A stretch of 64,000 nt of DNA from Pestalotiopsis fici W106-1 (Eukaryota; Ascomycota; Sordariomycetes; Amphisphaeriales; Sporocadaceae), in the NCBI RefSeq assembly GCF_000516985.1, contig NW_006917092.1, forward strand, positions 310,001 to 374,000. The letters run 5' to 3'. Position 1 is the first letter of the stretch. Each line of letters opens with the position of its first letter. The notes under the pieces were generated by a model. That model worked only from the letters and a program-made list of their open reading frames with translations, searched no databases and had not been told where the DNA came from. The translations under genes were made by a program, and so were the position numbers. Of this stretch, positions 1-11,616 are shown piece after piece.

Positions 1-808
1 TCTTGCCCAGAATCTTCGCTTCCCACAGTGATCGCTTGGATTTACACTTGAACAAACTGAGATCAATGGATAGGCGATCATATTCGCCTGAATGTGCTAC
101 TAGGCCTTCTCCCCTTCTTAATTGTCAGCATCTGAGATAGACTTATTGCCAATTCTTTTCGGCATAGTGTTATTGTGCCTGTTTCGCTCTTGAATCGAAA
201 TTTGGCGCTCAAATTTTCATGATGAAATGTGGAAATAAAAGTACGCAATGGGAGAGGGAAAGGAAAATAGAAAAAGAGGGAAAGGAACAGGGAAAAGAAG
301 AGGGAAAAGAAGAGGGAAAAGAAGAGGGAAAAGAAGAGGGAAAAGAAGAGGGAAAAGAAGAGGGAAAAGAAGAGGGAAAAGAAGAGGGAAAAGGAGCGAA
401 AGTCGAGTTGATTAGGCACCTATCAATGCTTTTGCAAACTCAGGATACCTCAATCTAATTACATATGCTAGATTTATTATATTCGAGAAAACACCTTGCA
501 TCGAGGGCATCAATCCTTGCCGAGCTTTGGTTATGCCATTCTTAGGACAGAGCGCCTGGCGCAACCCCCATTCCATTATTCCACTCTAGAACTGATTATT
601 CCAAAGTGGACGCGGGTTTCCAATTTGAACCTTTGCTCGCTGCCTAGTCCAAACGCGTCCGCTCCTTCCCATTCTTTGATTCACCCACAGAGCTTGTTGC
701 CATTTACGCGTTGTCCATTGGCACCACACCACTCTCTCTGTTTGTCACCACGTCCCAATTTCAGACCTCTTTGCCCACCAGCTTGGCTGTCTTGAAGCCA
801 ATGCAACG
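1..808. other. Intergenic region upstream of the RS-tailed gene
   Basis: Apart from the purine minisatellite, only short unconvincing reading frames are present. The last 200 bases are pyrimidine-rich (many CCA/CTC/TTC runs), as in leader and promoter regions of filamentous-fungal genes, and probably hold the promoter and 5' UTR of the gene starting at 809. Confidence 0.5.
290..397. repeat. 12-bp purine minisatellite (GGGAAAAGAAGA)n
   Basis: About eight near-perfect head-to-tail copies of GGGAAAAGAAGA, followed by one degenerate copy (GGGAAAAGGAGC). The array is strictly purine on the plus strand. It is open in all plus frames; one frame would read as Lys-Glu-Glu-Gly repeats and the complement as Ser-Leu-Phe-Phe repeats, but nothing else supports a gene here. 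Such asymmetric purine tracts vary in length by slippage and can form triplex DNA. Confidence 0.9.
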
Positions 809-2134
809 ATGGCTTCTCAGTCGCATCCAAGCGGCCATGTGCAAGCTAATGGACAGCTGACTGCCCGTTCCTCTCCAAATAATCAGATCCAGTTCGGCCA
901 ACCCTCTCAGCATGTCACTTCCAACGCGAGCATTGGCCAAAGCCAGTCTCTAGCCCGACGCATCTTTGGAAACATCTTTGGTTCATCTCTTCAAGCACGC
1001 CCCACGCCGTCTGCAACGAATGATCACGCTCAATTCCGTGAGCCTTCTCAGCACGACGATGCCCAAGCTGTTTCCCAGAGTGGCGTTGAGCATGGCTACG
1101 CCTGGGTCCCAACCGTTCGTGAGCGCAATGACAATGGTACAGTATCGTACCGTCCCATGGCACCGCCAACCTTTGTGTCCAATGTCCAAGAGCAATCGAT
1201 CATCCCCCATGGCGCCGAGAATCTTGCTATGACTCATGGGGAAGTCAATCTGCCTGAGGGTACTCGTCTTGCCGCCCATCTACCACTAGGACCTGAGGAT
1301 GCACCAAATGCTCCCGGACGTTCCTACAGACGTGACTTCAGGCTAATGATTGAGGCCACTAACAAAATTGATACGTTGGCACCCGATCTGGAGTACGCCA
1401 GACAGCACAATTGGTACCAGCAGATCGAATCTCTCGAACGTCAAGTCCACCATTGGCGACGGGATATCAACTTCCGAATTGAGAGATCAAAGCACTCGCC
1501 AATATTCCAGGAGTTGCTTCTAACATATCCGCACATATGGAAGCATGTCAACTCAGCTTCCCTTCGGCAGCGACTTGAGCGAAGAAGACTTACAGCCCCA
1601 ATCAAGGCCGAACAGGTGGGAGATGAAAAGGATGCAGTTCTCAATCGGGTGGTAAGCCAAGTCAGGGCTAGAAACCCGATCTCGAACAACTCAAATGCTG
1701 GCAAAGTTGATTTCTTCAAGAAGGAAGAGCATGAGATTCAGAATCGAGCTCAAATCAAGGCTGCTATCCAGCGTGCTCCTAGACTACCTGCCACGTCCAA
1801 TCACCCGTCTAATGCCACACGCCTACCAAAAGAAGAAGCAGGCACCCGAACACGGCCTGCAACTACTGCTACTCTGGGAGTATCAACCCCTGCAGAGATG
1901 AACTCTCCCGAATCCGATTCTGATGATTGCGTCATCATTGGTGAGCGCAAAGTCAATTCAAGGGCCCACCGTCGACGTAGAAACGGCCTCGAGCAGAGCA
2001 ACATGTTGTCAAAGGGTCCGCGCATTGACCGTTCACCATCACCTTACCGAGAACGGTCACCTCGACGAAGACGCCACCTGGATTACCGAGAGCGGTCACC
2101 TCAACGACGTGCAGTAATCGAAGAACTAGAGTAG
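809..2134 (+). CDS. Unknown protein with RS-rich C-terminus
   Basis: An uninterrupted 441-residue reading frame beginning at an ATG behind a pyrimidine-rich leader. The first 110 residues are Ser/Gln/Asn-rich and look disordered. Residues about 165-265 are denser in charged and aromatic residues and probably form the only folded, helical part. The tail has an acidic SDSDD patch followed by arginine/serine dipeptides in two imperfect copies (YRERSPRRRR and YRERSPQRR), as in splicing-factor-like or nuclear-speckle proteins. No catalytic motif is visible and I do not recognise the family. A nuclear RNA- or chromatin-associated role is an inference from the RS tail and basic stretches only. It is followed by a 0.9 kb intergenic space. 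Confidence 0.7.
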   Translation: MASQSHPSGHVQANGQLTARSSPNNQIQFGQPSQHVTSNASIGQSQSLARRIFGNIFGSSLQARPTPSATNDHAQFREPSQHDDAQAVSQSGVEHGYAWVPTVRERNDNGTVSYRPMAPPTFVSNVQEQSIIPHGAENLAMTHGEVNLPEGTRLAAHLPLGPEDAPNAPGRSYRRDFRLMIEATNKIDTLAPDLEYARQHNWYQQIESLERQVHHWRRDINFRIERSKHSPIFQELLLTYPHIWKHVNSASLRQRLERRRLTAPIKAEQVGDEKDAVLNRVVSQVRARNPISNNSNAGKVDFFKKEEHEIQNRAQIKAAIQRAPRLPATSNHPSNATRLPKEEAGTRTRPATTATLGVSTPAEMNSPESDSDDCVIIGERKVNSRAHRRRRNGLEQSNMLSKGPRIDRSPSPYRERSPRRRRHLDYRERSPQRRAVIEELE

Positions 2135-3048
2135 GGTATGTGGTTCCTTTTATTCCTCCTTCTCTCATTCTAGTTTTCTTACGTCTCTTCTTTCATTATT
2201 CCAAGAAAGCTATGAAAAGTTTCAAATACACCATCAGACATTTACTATACCAGCGAGTTTTGGAAGCATAAACTGATTAATTTTTCAAGGGCACTCGGAT
2301 GATTCATGAGAACAAGCCAGTAAGAAAAACTATTCGGACTCCCGCGATGTAGAAATCAGGAAGGAATCTGATGCAGATGAGATGGTTGTTGGCCCGCTTG
2401 TATTTCATCCTTCGTCAGCGGCCTAGGAGGGTTGAGCAAATGTGAACTGGCGATCCAAGCATTTCAACATCTTCCACTGTCTGTGCCTTGGGCTCCTTTT
2501 GAGTGCCATGTCATGTTAGGTTTTCACTTTTCGGTCATGTCAGCATAGGTTACACGCAAATAAAATCGTTACCGCCACAAGATTGTAGCTGCTCAAGCAC
2601 CAAGTTACCCAAAGAGCTATCTCGTCATTCTTGCTTTCAGTTCTTCATCCATGATTTATATGAAATATTTGTACAACTTCCAGCATTGATGATTGGAACG
2701 TATGTGATCGCCAATTTTATTTTTATTTTCATCTTTGAAAACGAGGTATAGTAGGTAGATACCTACGGGCCGGTTCGCGCCATCCATCCAGTTGGGTTTG
2801 GACAACGCTGGTGTTGTGAGTGCCCATCCCCGCACCCGCTTCGGCCTCGGCATCTATTTACTGCACCCTTGTCCAATGCAACACCCCAAGTTGGGGGTCT
2901 CATTTGATAATCAGTACACGGCGTAAACTTGACCTGAACCAACCTCAAATACTCTGCTCGTGGTCCTCTACGTAGCTAATTGCATTGTTTGGTGGCTATT
3001 TGTGGATTTGGTGTTTCAAGTACAAAGTCTAGGCTCGCTCGAGAAACA
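2135..3048. other. Intergenic region
   Basis: No gene seen. It holds the 3' flank of the RS-tailed gene and the promoter of the thioesterase gene, with a GTAGGTAGATACCTAC near-palindrome around 2752-2767. Confidence 0.5.
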
Positions 3049-4021
3049 ATGGCAGATCCTGCGACCGTGATACCGGCCACGGAGGTGGTGCCGGTGGAGT
3101 CAAAGAAGGACGTGTTCAAGAACAAGAAGTCAGTCATATTCCCAAACTGCGAGCTCTGAACTTAGTGCTAACATACGCCATAGACAAATATGGGACCCAA
3201 GCAAAGAATATCAGCGGGCCATCTTTGGCGGCCACCTACTCGGGCAATCGGTGCGCGCTGCAGAACAGACTGTCCCCGACGTTTACGACGTACACTCTCT
3301 GCAGTCGACCTTCCTCAAGGCCGGAGACGCCAGTATTGATGTCTTTTATCACGTGGATCGCGTACTCGACGGTCGCACACTGTCATCGCGCCTCGTGCGC
3401 GCAATGCAGGGCGATGTGGTCATATACGTTGCCACCATTGGGTTTCAGCGGAGAGCAGCTCAGCCCGCGCCCACGGGAGGCGCACTCAGCTACCATGAGC
3501 CGGCTCCGGCGTGGGTCAAGTCGGTCGATCCAGAGGACAAGAACCTTATATCCTCTAGGGATATGCTCGGCATTACTGGGTTTCCGCAATACCTCATTGA
3601 CGGCTTCCACCATCCCTTTGAATGGAAGTATCTGCCACTCGAGCCTGCGGAGCCGACAGAGTTCCGCAGCCGCAGCATATTTCGCTCGTTTCCGCTCAAC
3701 ACCGCTGAACGGCAAGCTCACCTGGCGGCCATGGCCTGGACCTCTGATGTGTTTCTCATTTACACCGCCAACCTGGCCAACCCAGCGAAATTCCCTGTGG
3801 GAATGGGCAACGTCACGATCGAGACCAGTGTCAATCACTCTGTGTGGTTCCACTCGCCATCCACACGGATTGATGAGTGGGTGGCGTGCGAGCGACGGAC
3901 ATCCTGGGGCGCCGATGGCAGGGTGTTGATCTATCAGACGTGGTGGAGTAAAGAAGACGGCAGACTGATTCTATCTTGCGTTCAAGAGGCGTTGCTGCGA
4001 TTAAAGACGGCCAACCTATAG
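3049..4021 (+). CDS. Acyl-CoA thioesterase II (TesB/ACOT8-type)
   Basis: Two exons, 3049..3128 and 3184..4021, give 305 residues. The 55-nt intron has donor GTCAGT and acceptor CCATAG, and splicing joins the N-terminus to the family core without a frame change. The protein hydrolyses acyl-CoA to free fatty acid and CoA. The N-terminal hotdog begins with IFGGHLLGQSV, the usual substrate-pocket segment, followed by a DVFYHVDRVLDGRTLSSR-like strand-helix. The second hotdog ends with DEWVACERRTSWGADGR and a CVQEALLRL helix, as in the bacterial TesB and peroxisomal ACOT8/Tes1 proteins. The last residues are ANL, not a clear type-1 peroxisomal signal, so location is open. Length matches the 290-350 residues usual for the family. 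Confidence 0.88.
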
Positions 4022-6984
4022 ATCTTGAAAAGTGTGATGGAGATGACACGATGAATCGTGTTAGATTAGAAAATAAATGCTTGGAAAGGAGTAGATTTAC
4101 TCTGGGAAGACGCTTCATGATTTGCCTCAAAGCTGTGGCGGAGCCTAGATTTGCAACAAGTAACATTCTCTGCTACAGGTCTCAAAAATGAATGTGAACT
4201 CTGTAGGTAGCAGTGCAGACCGGAAAAGCCGGATTCCCCGTAATCTTACCTAACCATTCTCTGTATCTCTTCAGACTGAGCCGTTATCATTGGGCCGATG
4301 AAGACGGAGATTGTCTTTGGTCGGCCGGAATACATGTTATCGTGGGCATATTTTCCACATGCTAAGCGAATGAAATATTGAATCACAAGACTATAGATGC
4401 ATTCTATCATTCCCTGTGCGCGAAATCGGGAAATATGCTACAGCTGAACCACTGATTGGGAGGGTCCATCGACATGGGCAGCACCGATTAGGGTAACACA
4501 GCTGAGCTTGAGAGCTTGGCAACGTCGACTTCGCTCCAGTGAAGACATTTTCAAGTGCATAGGTATTCAGCAGACCGCGACTAGCGGAGCGGAACGTTGG
4601 ACTCCAAGATTCCGTTTGGTTCCCCTGACCCTGCTCATGTGCGTGCTTATTAGTCCCCGATGCGCCGAAGTGGCTGCAATATGCAGCAATGATTCGAAAA
4701 CTTTATCCGCCGTTTACGAGGCGTCAGTTATATAGTGGCTCCACCACGTGGTCGTATCAATTGAGGTTTTCTCTCGGAATCGGGGCTCTTGAGGCTTGCA
4801 TACCACCCCCGGCCTGCATTTCTCCCTTGCATGATGAGATATGCATAAAGTTTGGGTATCACGTAGCCTGTTTTGGCTTATCTCGAGCAAAAAGTATCAG
4901 TGGTACACGACAGTCTCACCGTCGCAAGCGTCAACTCTAAAGAACTCTAACTATATCCCCCCCTATAGCATGACGATCATATTACTTGCCGCGCACGCCG
5001 CAATATCATCCACGAGGACCAACGTCTTTTAAAACCAAGAGGCGACTTTCATGACGACTTTTTTCAATTCATGAACTGCACATGATTTGCAATAGTCCTA
5101 GATGTCATCCTTTCTCTGAGTGCGAGTCCTAGGGATTTGTCTTATGAGCAAAAGCTGACCTCGCTAAAATTGGAAATACCAATAGCGCAGAACAGGAAAT
5201 CCTCAAGCAACCGCAGGAAACCGGCGTTTGGATAACGGACCTGATTTGCTGGCGGGGCGCGCCTTGGGCTGCTTCCTCTCTGCAGTTGGGCGTACATAAG
5301 CGAAATGGCTAGTTGGTATTTTCACCTTGAGGCTGAATTGGCATAAAGAATCGGGAACTATGCGCTAAGGCGGATGGGGGACCGTGATTCGGAAAAAGGG
5401 CGACTATAATTAGGAGCGTAATTTAGCACCCAGGCAGCCCCCGTGTGGCGTCGACCAGGGAGGGAGGGCAGTCATACAGCCAGTCAGAAAAGGATGACAA
5501 GCGGTCTTGCATCAGACTCACTCGACATTCCTGCTTTTGCCTACATGACAGTACGGCTCTTGAAGCATCAGGATTCAAACCACAATACAACCATCAGCTT
5601 TGTAGCTACAGAATCGAAGCCAAGGAATCGAGGATCGCGTCTGAGAGCAGCAGCCATTTTCTTTTACCTTCGTTACCAATATCACCGACTTGCGAGATTC
5701 ATCTCGTATAGAGAGACTCTTTGCATGAAGTAGCGCGGACTAGGCATGAGCTTGCGTCGTGGGTCCTTTCGGAACAGCATCAACCAGCAGTTGAATACGC
5801 TGACCTGCAGTTGGATTTGTTGGGTGATCCTCATTCCTTGTGGCTCTTCTTACTCTCTGGTGCTCAGTGGCTGAGTGAGTCTGTCTGTGGACTTGGGCAC
5901 GCTGCTCCGGTACAAACAGCGTTGAGTCCTGTACGAGGTCTCGCTCTGATAGACATCGATGCTACTCGACGTACGCACAGCAGCATTGATTTAATTTCAC
6001 ATGGAAATATTGGGGCGATGTTATGGTAACTAGTGCTGCCAAATGTATCATGTTCCGCTCACTCCGACCGCAGCAGTCAACATGACCGACGAAAACTGCA
6101 CGGCAACTGACTGATGCCCTGCTCAGGTAAGCAAACATGCCATGGTCACACGACACTTGGTCGATGCAAGCTGCCCAATGGCTCTGTAATATTTCCTATA
6201 CATTCTTGGCGATCTATTCTCCGTGACGGGATTCAGCCTTATGTTGATTGGACTCGCCTATTCGGGATTGTCCGCATTGCAACCAATATTGCATGCTTCT
6301 ACCAAGGCACCGGGACTCGCTTGTCTATTTCAAAAGTCAGCTCCTCGTGCCTCGACATAGGGGCAAGACGTCGTGCGCTTCGACGTTTGGGTCCCACCCT
6401 TCAAGAACGCCGCCGTCCAAACTATTGATTGCTTATGATCTTACCTGACCAATGCGCTGCTTTTGTTCAGAAGAAAGTTGCCCTAGTCGTTTTTGGTATG
6501 TGTAGGTATACTATACAGGTACCTTCTCTAGTCTATACGAGAAGTGTGAGAATCTCAAGTATTCTCACAACCATCAGCCGAATGATTCATCGTGTCATGC
6601 GTATGGCTTACACCGTCACTCCCTCGTGGCTGCTCTCAGCCTCGAACAGGGCAATCCAATTATTGGCCTCGAAAGGATCAGCTATTGTCGAATATCCAGT
6701 TCAACGATAGGAGCTTTCGGGCCTGACTTCCTAACGCATGGCATCCAAGATTGTGTTCAGTAGATGTCAGGCAGACAGTCGAGATGTCAATGCCAAAGTG
6801 AGCCTCTACGGCGCAGAGTTCGCCTCGATAGCAAAGTATATAAAGTCTATGGTATTGCCGTGCAAGTCATGATATTTCCACCATCAATCCAGTCGTTCAC
6901 TCTTCTCAGGCCTCTCTTACAACCTAAAAGTCTGTTTTTCGTTTGTCCTGTAACGGATACTCTGGTATCCTCCACCTCCAAGCC
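4022..6984. other. Gene-free 3 kb stretch upstream of laccase
   Basis: Only short, mutually inconsistent reading frames are present, with no splice-linked protein family. No terminal repeats or transposase remnants were recognised. The last few hundred bases should be the laccase promoter. Confidence 0.5.
6837..6844 (+). promoter_or_regulatory. Putative TATA box of the laccase gene
   Basis: TATATAAA lies 141 bases before the laccase ATG, a usual spacing for a strongly regulated filamentous-fungal gene. It is a sequence match only. Confidence 0.5.
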
Positions 6985-8774
6985 ATGTTTGCCACCTTTT
7001 CTTTAAAGGGGCTCTTGTCCTGCCTGCTTTTTGCAGGTGCCACCACGGCTGCGGCTATATCTCATGACCTTGAGTCTCGGCAGTCTTCTTGCAACACGCC
7101 GAGCAACCGTCGCTGCTGGACTTCCAACTTTGACATCACGACTGATTATGAAGCATCAACTCCACCTGGCGGCTCCGTGACCTACAACTTGGAGATCACC
7201 GAAGTCCACAACTGGAAGGGACCCGACGGGGTCGTTAAGAGTTTTGTGCAGCTCATCAATGGCCAATTCCCCGGCCCGACCCTGTATGCCAAATGGGGTG
7301 ACACGATCACGGTCAATGTCAAGAACAGCATGCCGACAAACGGGTACGTATCACATCTATACTTCCATGACGATACAATTCTGACTGGTATCATAGTACT
7401 TCAATCCATTGGCATGGTCTTCGCCAGCTCGGAACAAATGTCCAGGATGGTGTGAATGGCGTTACCGAGTGTGCCCTTGCTCCGGGCAAATCCAGAACCT
7501 ACCGCTTCAAGGCGACTCAGTACGGCACCACCTGGTATCACTCTCACTTTTCCGCGCAATATGGAAATGGTGTTTGGGGTACTATCCAGATTGATGGTCC
7601 GGCTTCGAACAATTATGATATCGACCTCGGCGTTTACCCCATCAGCGACTACTACTATGACTCGGCAGATGACATCGTCTTGCAAACTCAGGCGGTTGGC
7701 TTTCCTCCGCCGAGCAACAATGTTCTGTTCAACGGCACCAATATTAACCCCGTGAACACAACTCAGGGCAAATACTCTGTTGTCACTCTAACTCCAGGCA
7801 AGCGTCACCGCCTCCGCTTGATCAACCCCTCGGTCGAACACAACTACCAAGTATCACTTGTGGGTCACGACATGACGGTCATTGCCACGGATTTGGTTCC
7901 GGTCAATTCCATGACACTCAACAACATCTTCTTGGGAACAGGTCAGCGATATGATGTTCTGATTGATGCCTCCAATACGGTCGGAAACTATTGGTTCAAT
8001 GTTTCACTATCAACGTCCGGTCTCTGCGGACAATCATTGAACCCCAAACCGGCTGCCATCTTCCGCTACCAGGGCGCCCCAGCCACACTTCCCACAAACC
8101 CCGGCACCGTGCCTCCGGATGCCGTGTGCCAGGACCGAACCGACTTTACCCCCGTGGTCACCCGCAAGGCCGACACCACCAACCTGGGGCCCCAAGTCAA
8201 CGACCCGGCTCACAACCTGGACATTACGTTCAACACGACCGCGCCAGTGACCTGGTTCGTCAACAACAGCGCCATTGACGTGCAGTGGGACAAGCCGGTG
8301 CTCGACTACGTGCTGGCGCGCAGCACGGCGTACCCGCGACGGGAGAACCTCGTCATCGTCGACGACAAGGACATTTGGACGTACTGGGTGGTGCAGAACC
8401 TGACTCCGGTCCCGCACCCCATGCACCTCCACGGGCACGACTTCCTGGTCCTGGGCCACGCCGCCTCGTCCAACTTCACCGCGTCCATGAGCTCGTCGCT
8501 CAACTTCAACAACCCCACCCGCCGCGACGTCACCATGCTGCCCGGCCTGGGCTACGTCATCCTCGCCTTCAAGTCGGATAACCCGGGCAACTGGCTCATG
8601 CACTGCCATATCGCCTGGCACGTGAGCGGCGGTCTGTCGGTCGACTTTATGGAGCGTCGCAACGAGCAGGCGGCTCTCATCAGCTCGGCGGATTTGGCTG
8701 CTTACCAGAAGCAGTGTGCCGACTGGCGGGCTTATGCGCCCAAGGCGCCCCCCAAGATTGATTCGGGTATCTGA
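6985..8774 (+). CDS. Secreted laccase (multicopper oxidase)
   Basis: Two exons, 6985..7343 and 7397..8774, give 578 residues. The 53-nt intron (GTACGT...CATAG) interrupts the first copper motif and splicing restores it. The enzyme oxidises phenolic substrates and reduces O2 to water. A hydrophobic signal peptide covers about residues 1-24. Copper ligands are seen in all four laccase signatures: HWHG at 124-127, WYHSHF at 166-171, HPMHLHGHDF at 460-469 and HCHIAWH at 522-528. The axial position ten residues after Cys523 is Leu, typical of higher-potential ascomycete enzymes. The protein ends in DSGI, matching the ascomycete C-terminal plug (DSGL/V/I) that enters the trinuclear-site channel. 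Many NxS/T sites fit secretion. Alternative roles in pigment (DHN-melanin type) oxidation cannot be excluded. Confidence 0.95.
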
Positions 8775-9739
8775 GTACAATAAAAAGAGACACGGCGTTT
8801 TTGAATGGTGGCAAATGTTGATGAGCAATGCTTTGATTGCTCAAAAGTACAAGTCATAGAGTCGAAAGAGTTTCCGTCTTGCCAGGTTGGAGTTGATTGT
8901 GGGTGTGCTTGGGGATTCTCAGCGATTTTCATTTTGTCTTTGTTCCGCCATCTCTTCTCTTTTGCTTCCTTTTCTTTCTTGCTGTCTCTTCCTTTCTTGC
9001 TGCTTCAAGCAGCTTGGGCTTGCCCCAATTATTTCCTCCCCTGTTTATTTCTCGATGTTGATTCTGTATATTGTCGCATGTTTTTACTGTATCAATCTGT
9101 CTATAACAGCACAACCATGTACATGATCAAGTATTAGGTTTATACAATCAAACCAACTTGCCTTATTGAGAATTCTGTCACGTGCTCTTCCAACCTTGGG
9201 TCAGATCACAAAAGACACCCTCAATCGTCTTGGATAAATTGAACATGAACAGCCTGCGATAACCTGGCAACACCCTAGGTGGATGACTTTTATCTCCCGC
9301 TGCTTTTCTCGTAGTAAATATTTAATTTGATGCAGCGACACCTTTCACTACAACAGCAGTTCGGACCGCTCAGCTGATGTTGAGAGCCCTATATCCATTG
9401 CCTATTTATTCAACCTATTGCAGAATCAGAGGATGAAATTTGGGTAAAGAGAGCCAAACAGAACCCCGGCTCTATTTCTGTTACAGCAAGATGCCATGCT
9501 GGTACTGATGCAGCAACCCCACAAGACATTCAAGATGCTCTCATTGAGCCAGCTGAAAACCTCGGGGAACTTAGGAAGAGGCGAAGTTCGGAATCTGCTT
9601 TCAACCCGACGCGCAATGTATTCAATTCATTATCCTTATTGTGGCTGTTCGTCCAAATACAAATCAATGTCTCCATATGCCGCTCGCTTGCACAACGTTT
9701 CTATGTCATGATTCTAATTGTTACTTTTGGTCTCATAGT
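8775..9739. other. Intergenic region between convergent genes
   Basis: 3' flanks of the laccase and of the minus-strand gene ending at 9740. It includes a T/C-rich stretch at 8930-9010 and a CCCTAGGT motif near 9273. No gene seen. Confidence 0.5.
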
Positions 9740-11616
9740 CTAATTCATCTTTCTTTCCCAAACATTCCACCAGATTCCAATATTAGCTGCCACCACCAGA
9801 TCCAACATCTTGAGACCTTCGTCCCAGATGATCAATTTGCCCATTTTGGCCCGCTTGCCTCTATTCCCACCACCAGCCTTTTCGCGGCCAAGACTCATAT
9901 CAAAGCCCACAGACTCGTACTCTTCGTCTTCTAGGTCATCTTCGGTCTTGTTGATCATGGAGTTGAGTATTCTGTCTCGAGTACGTTCCCGTGCCTCGTG
10001 TGGCCTATCCGAGTCCGATGGTTTGTTGTTGAACAGCTCGGCACTTGGAAGGTTAAATCTCAACTCGGAAATATCATTGCCTTTGACTTTGGGGCTTCGT
10101 GATCCATGTCTCTTGTGGCCCTTTGCTCCAGTGATATCCTCGTCAAGACCATCAGCGAGAGGGTTCCATTGACTCGTGTGAGTTGGTAGAATGTGCCGGC
10201 ACCTCAAACTGCGCCCTCCATTTCCTGTCCGAAACTCGCAGCGACCATCCCAGGGACTAAAGAACATGTAGCCTTGTGCCTTTAGACCTTGGCTGGGCAT
10301 TGTAATGACAGGAGGCTCGCCGCCATCAAAGTCTCCACCAAATGAGCCGATGGATATATTGCTGGTTTGCCGTTCGTGCCCTGGTCGTCCTGGTGAAACG
10401 GGGAGATCCCCCTCTCGCGATCGTGGGCGCTTGAAAGCATTGCGAATATTCGTAGTCCAGGAAGGCCCATAAGCCATTTTTACCTGGCGCTCAAATATCG
10501 CACCACTGGTTGGTGATGTGTGCGTATTTGTGATATCCACAGGCTTTGCAGGGCGCGGTCGCGGAGGTGATTGAAACTTGGGAGGGCTCGCAGACGAACT
10601 GCCCGGGCGTATGATGTCAAGACTCTCTCTAATATCCCTAATATCAAACGCTGTACCAGGCGGCGGCATTCCGCGAAACTTGGCGTACCCCGGGGTCTCG
10701 AGGTGTATGCTGATTGAAGGGGATGGAATCAGCTTTTCATCCGGGATCTGTTCGGGATGATCCAACTGGAACGAGGCAATCTTTCCTACGTTCCATTGTT
10801 GTTGCGAGGAGCGATCACGGCGGATCAGTGTGAGGGAAAAGGGGGTAAAGGGTTTGCGTTTTGAAGGAGATGGGGAACGCAGGTCTTGTCGTGGTGGCAG
10901 TGGTGGTATGCCGTATTCTGGGTGATTATCAATCTCTGATGGTTTGGGAGGAAGTTTTGAGACATCAAAGAATTCATGCGGCGGTGGTGTTGGAGGCTGA
11001 ACCTGAGTATCAACCGCCATTCCCTTTGGAGCCAGTGGTTTTCTGTGAATAGGCGGCGGTGGCGGCCCTTGGGCGATTGGTACCGGTGGGCCATGATGCG
11101 GAAATGATTGTGGTGCCGGAGCAGCAAAGGATGGATCGTCTCTTCCGACCGACGCTCCTGCCGGGACATCAGGAGTTCGCATCAGAGGTTCTGAGGCCTT
11201 GCCCAGGTTGGATGGACCAGGCGGCACTGCCGCAAGAGGTTTCCGGTTGATCGCACTCCGCGAGCTTTCCAGACTCGACCTGCGAGGGAGGACATCTCGA
11301 GGCGAGTTTGCAATCAGAAGATCATCTTCCGGCGTGTCAAGATGCACGTAATACAGGGACGTTGCTACGTCTTCCGCCGTGACATTTTTTATCTGAGGCT
11401 TGTAGGGTGATAGGATGATATCTGGAACATGGGTTAGCGTCTCTGCGAGCGTCTGAGAATTTGAGAGATTATTTTACCTCGGGTCCCCGGTACTCTTGAT
11501 ATATACAGAGTTAGAGGTTCCTGTCTTTTCTCTGTTGGGTTTGTAGGATACTGAGGTGGGTTGCTGGCCAAGCTATTGAGTGAGGCTAGCGAACGCGCCT
11601 CAACATACTCCGCCAT
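9740..11616 (-). CDS. Conserved fungal protein of unknown function, proline-rich
   Basis: Two exons on the minus strand, 11616..11478 and 11421..9740, give 606 residues. The 56-nt intron has donor GTAAAA and acceptor TTCCAG. The chosen ATG gives MAEYVEARSLASLNSLASN; an in-frame ATG 27 codons upstream is possible but adds a low-complexity segment. Residues about 15-75 (LTLYISRVPGTRD, then NVTAEDVATSLYYVHL) form the most conserved-looking block. About 75-300 is proline-rich and disordered. Residues about 330-430 (LKAQGYMFFSPWDGRCEFRT followed by SLRCRHILP) look like a small folded domain. The C-terminus has a hydrophobic helix, LIIWDEGLKMLDLVVAANIGIWW. I recall similar proteins in other sordariomycetes only as hypothetical, and I assign no function. 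Confidence 0.8.

Noticed and set aside
219..458. KEEG-repeat reading frame
   Set aside because: Its length comes from the minisatellite; there is no supporting sequence on either side.
5560..5600. B-box-like GGTTTGAATCC on the minus strand, possible tRNA
   Set aside because: No acceptor-stem pairing, anticodon arm or A box could be found at the right distances.
8034..8828. 264-codon minus-strand frame
   Set aside because: Antisense to the G/C-biased 3' half of the laccase; composition is the only reason it is open.
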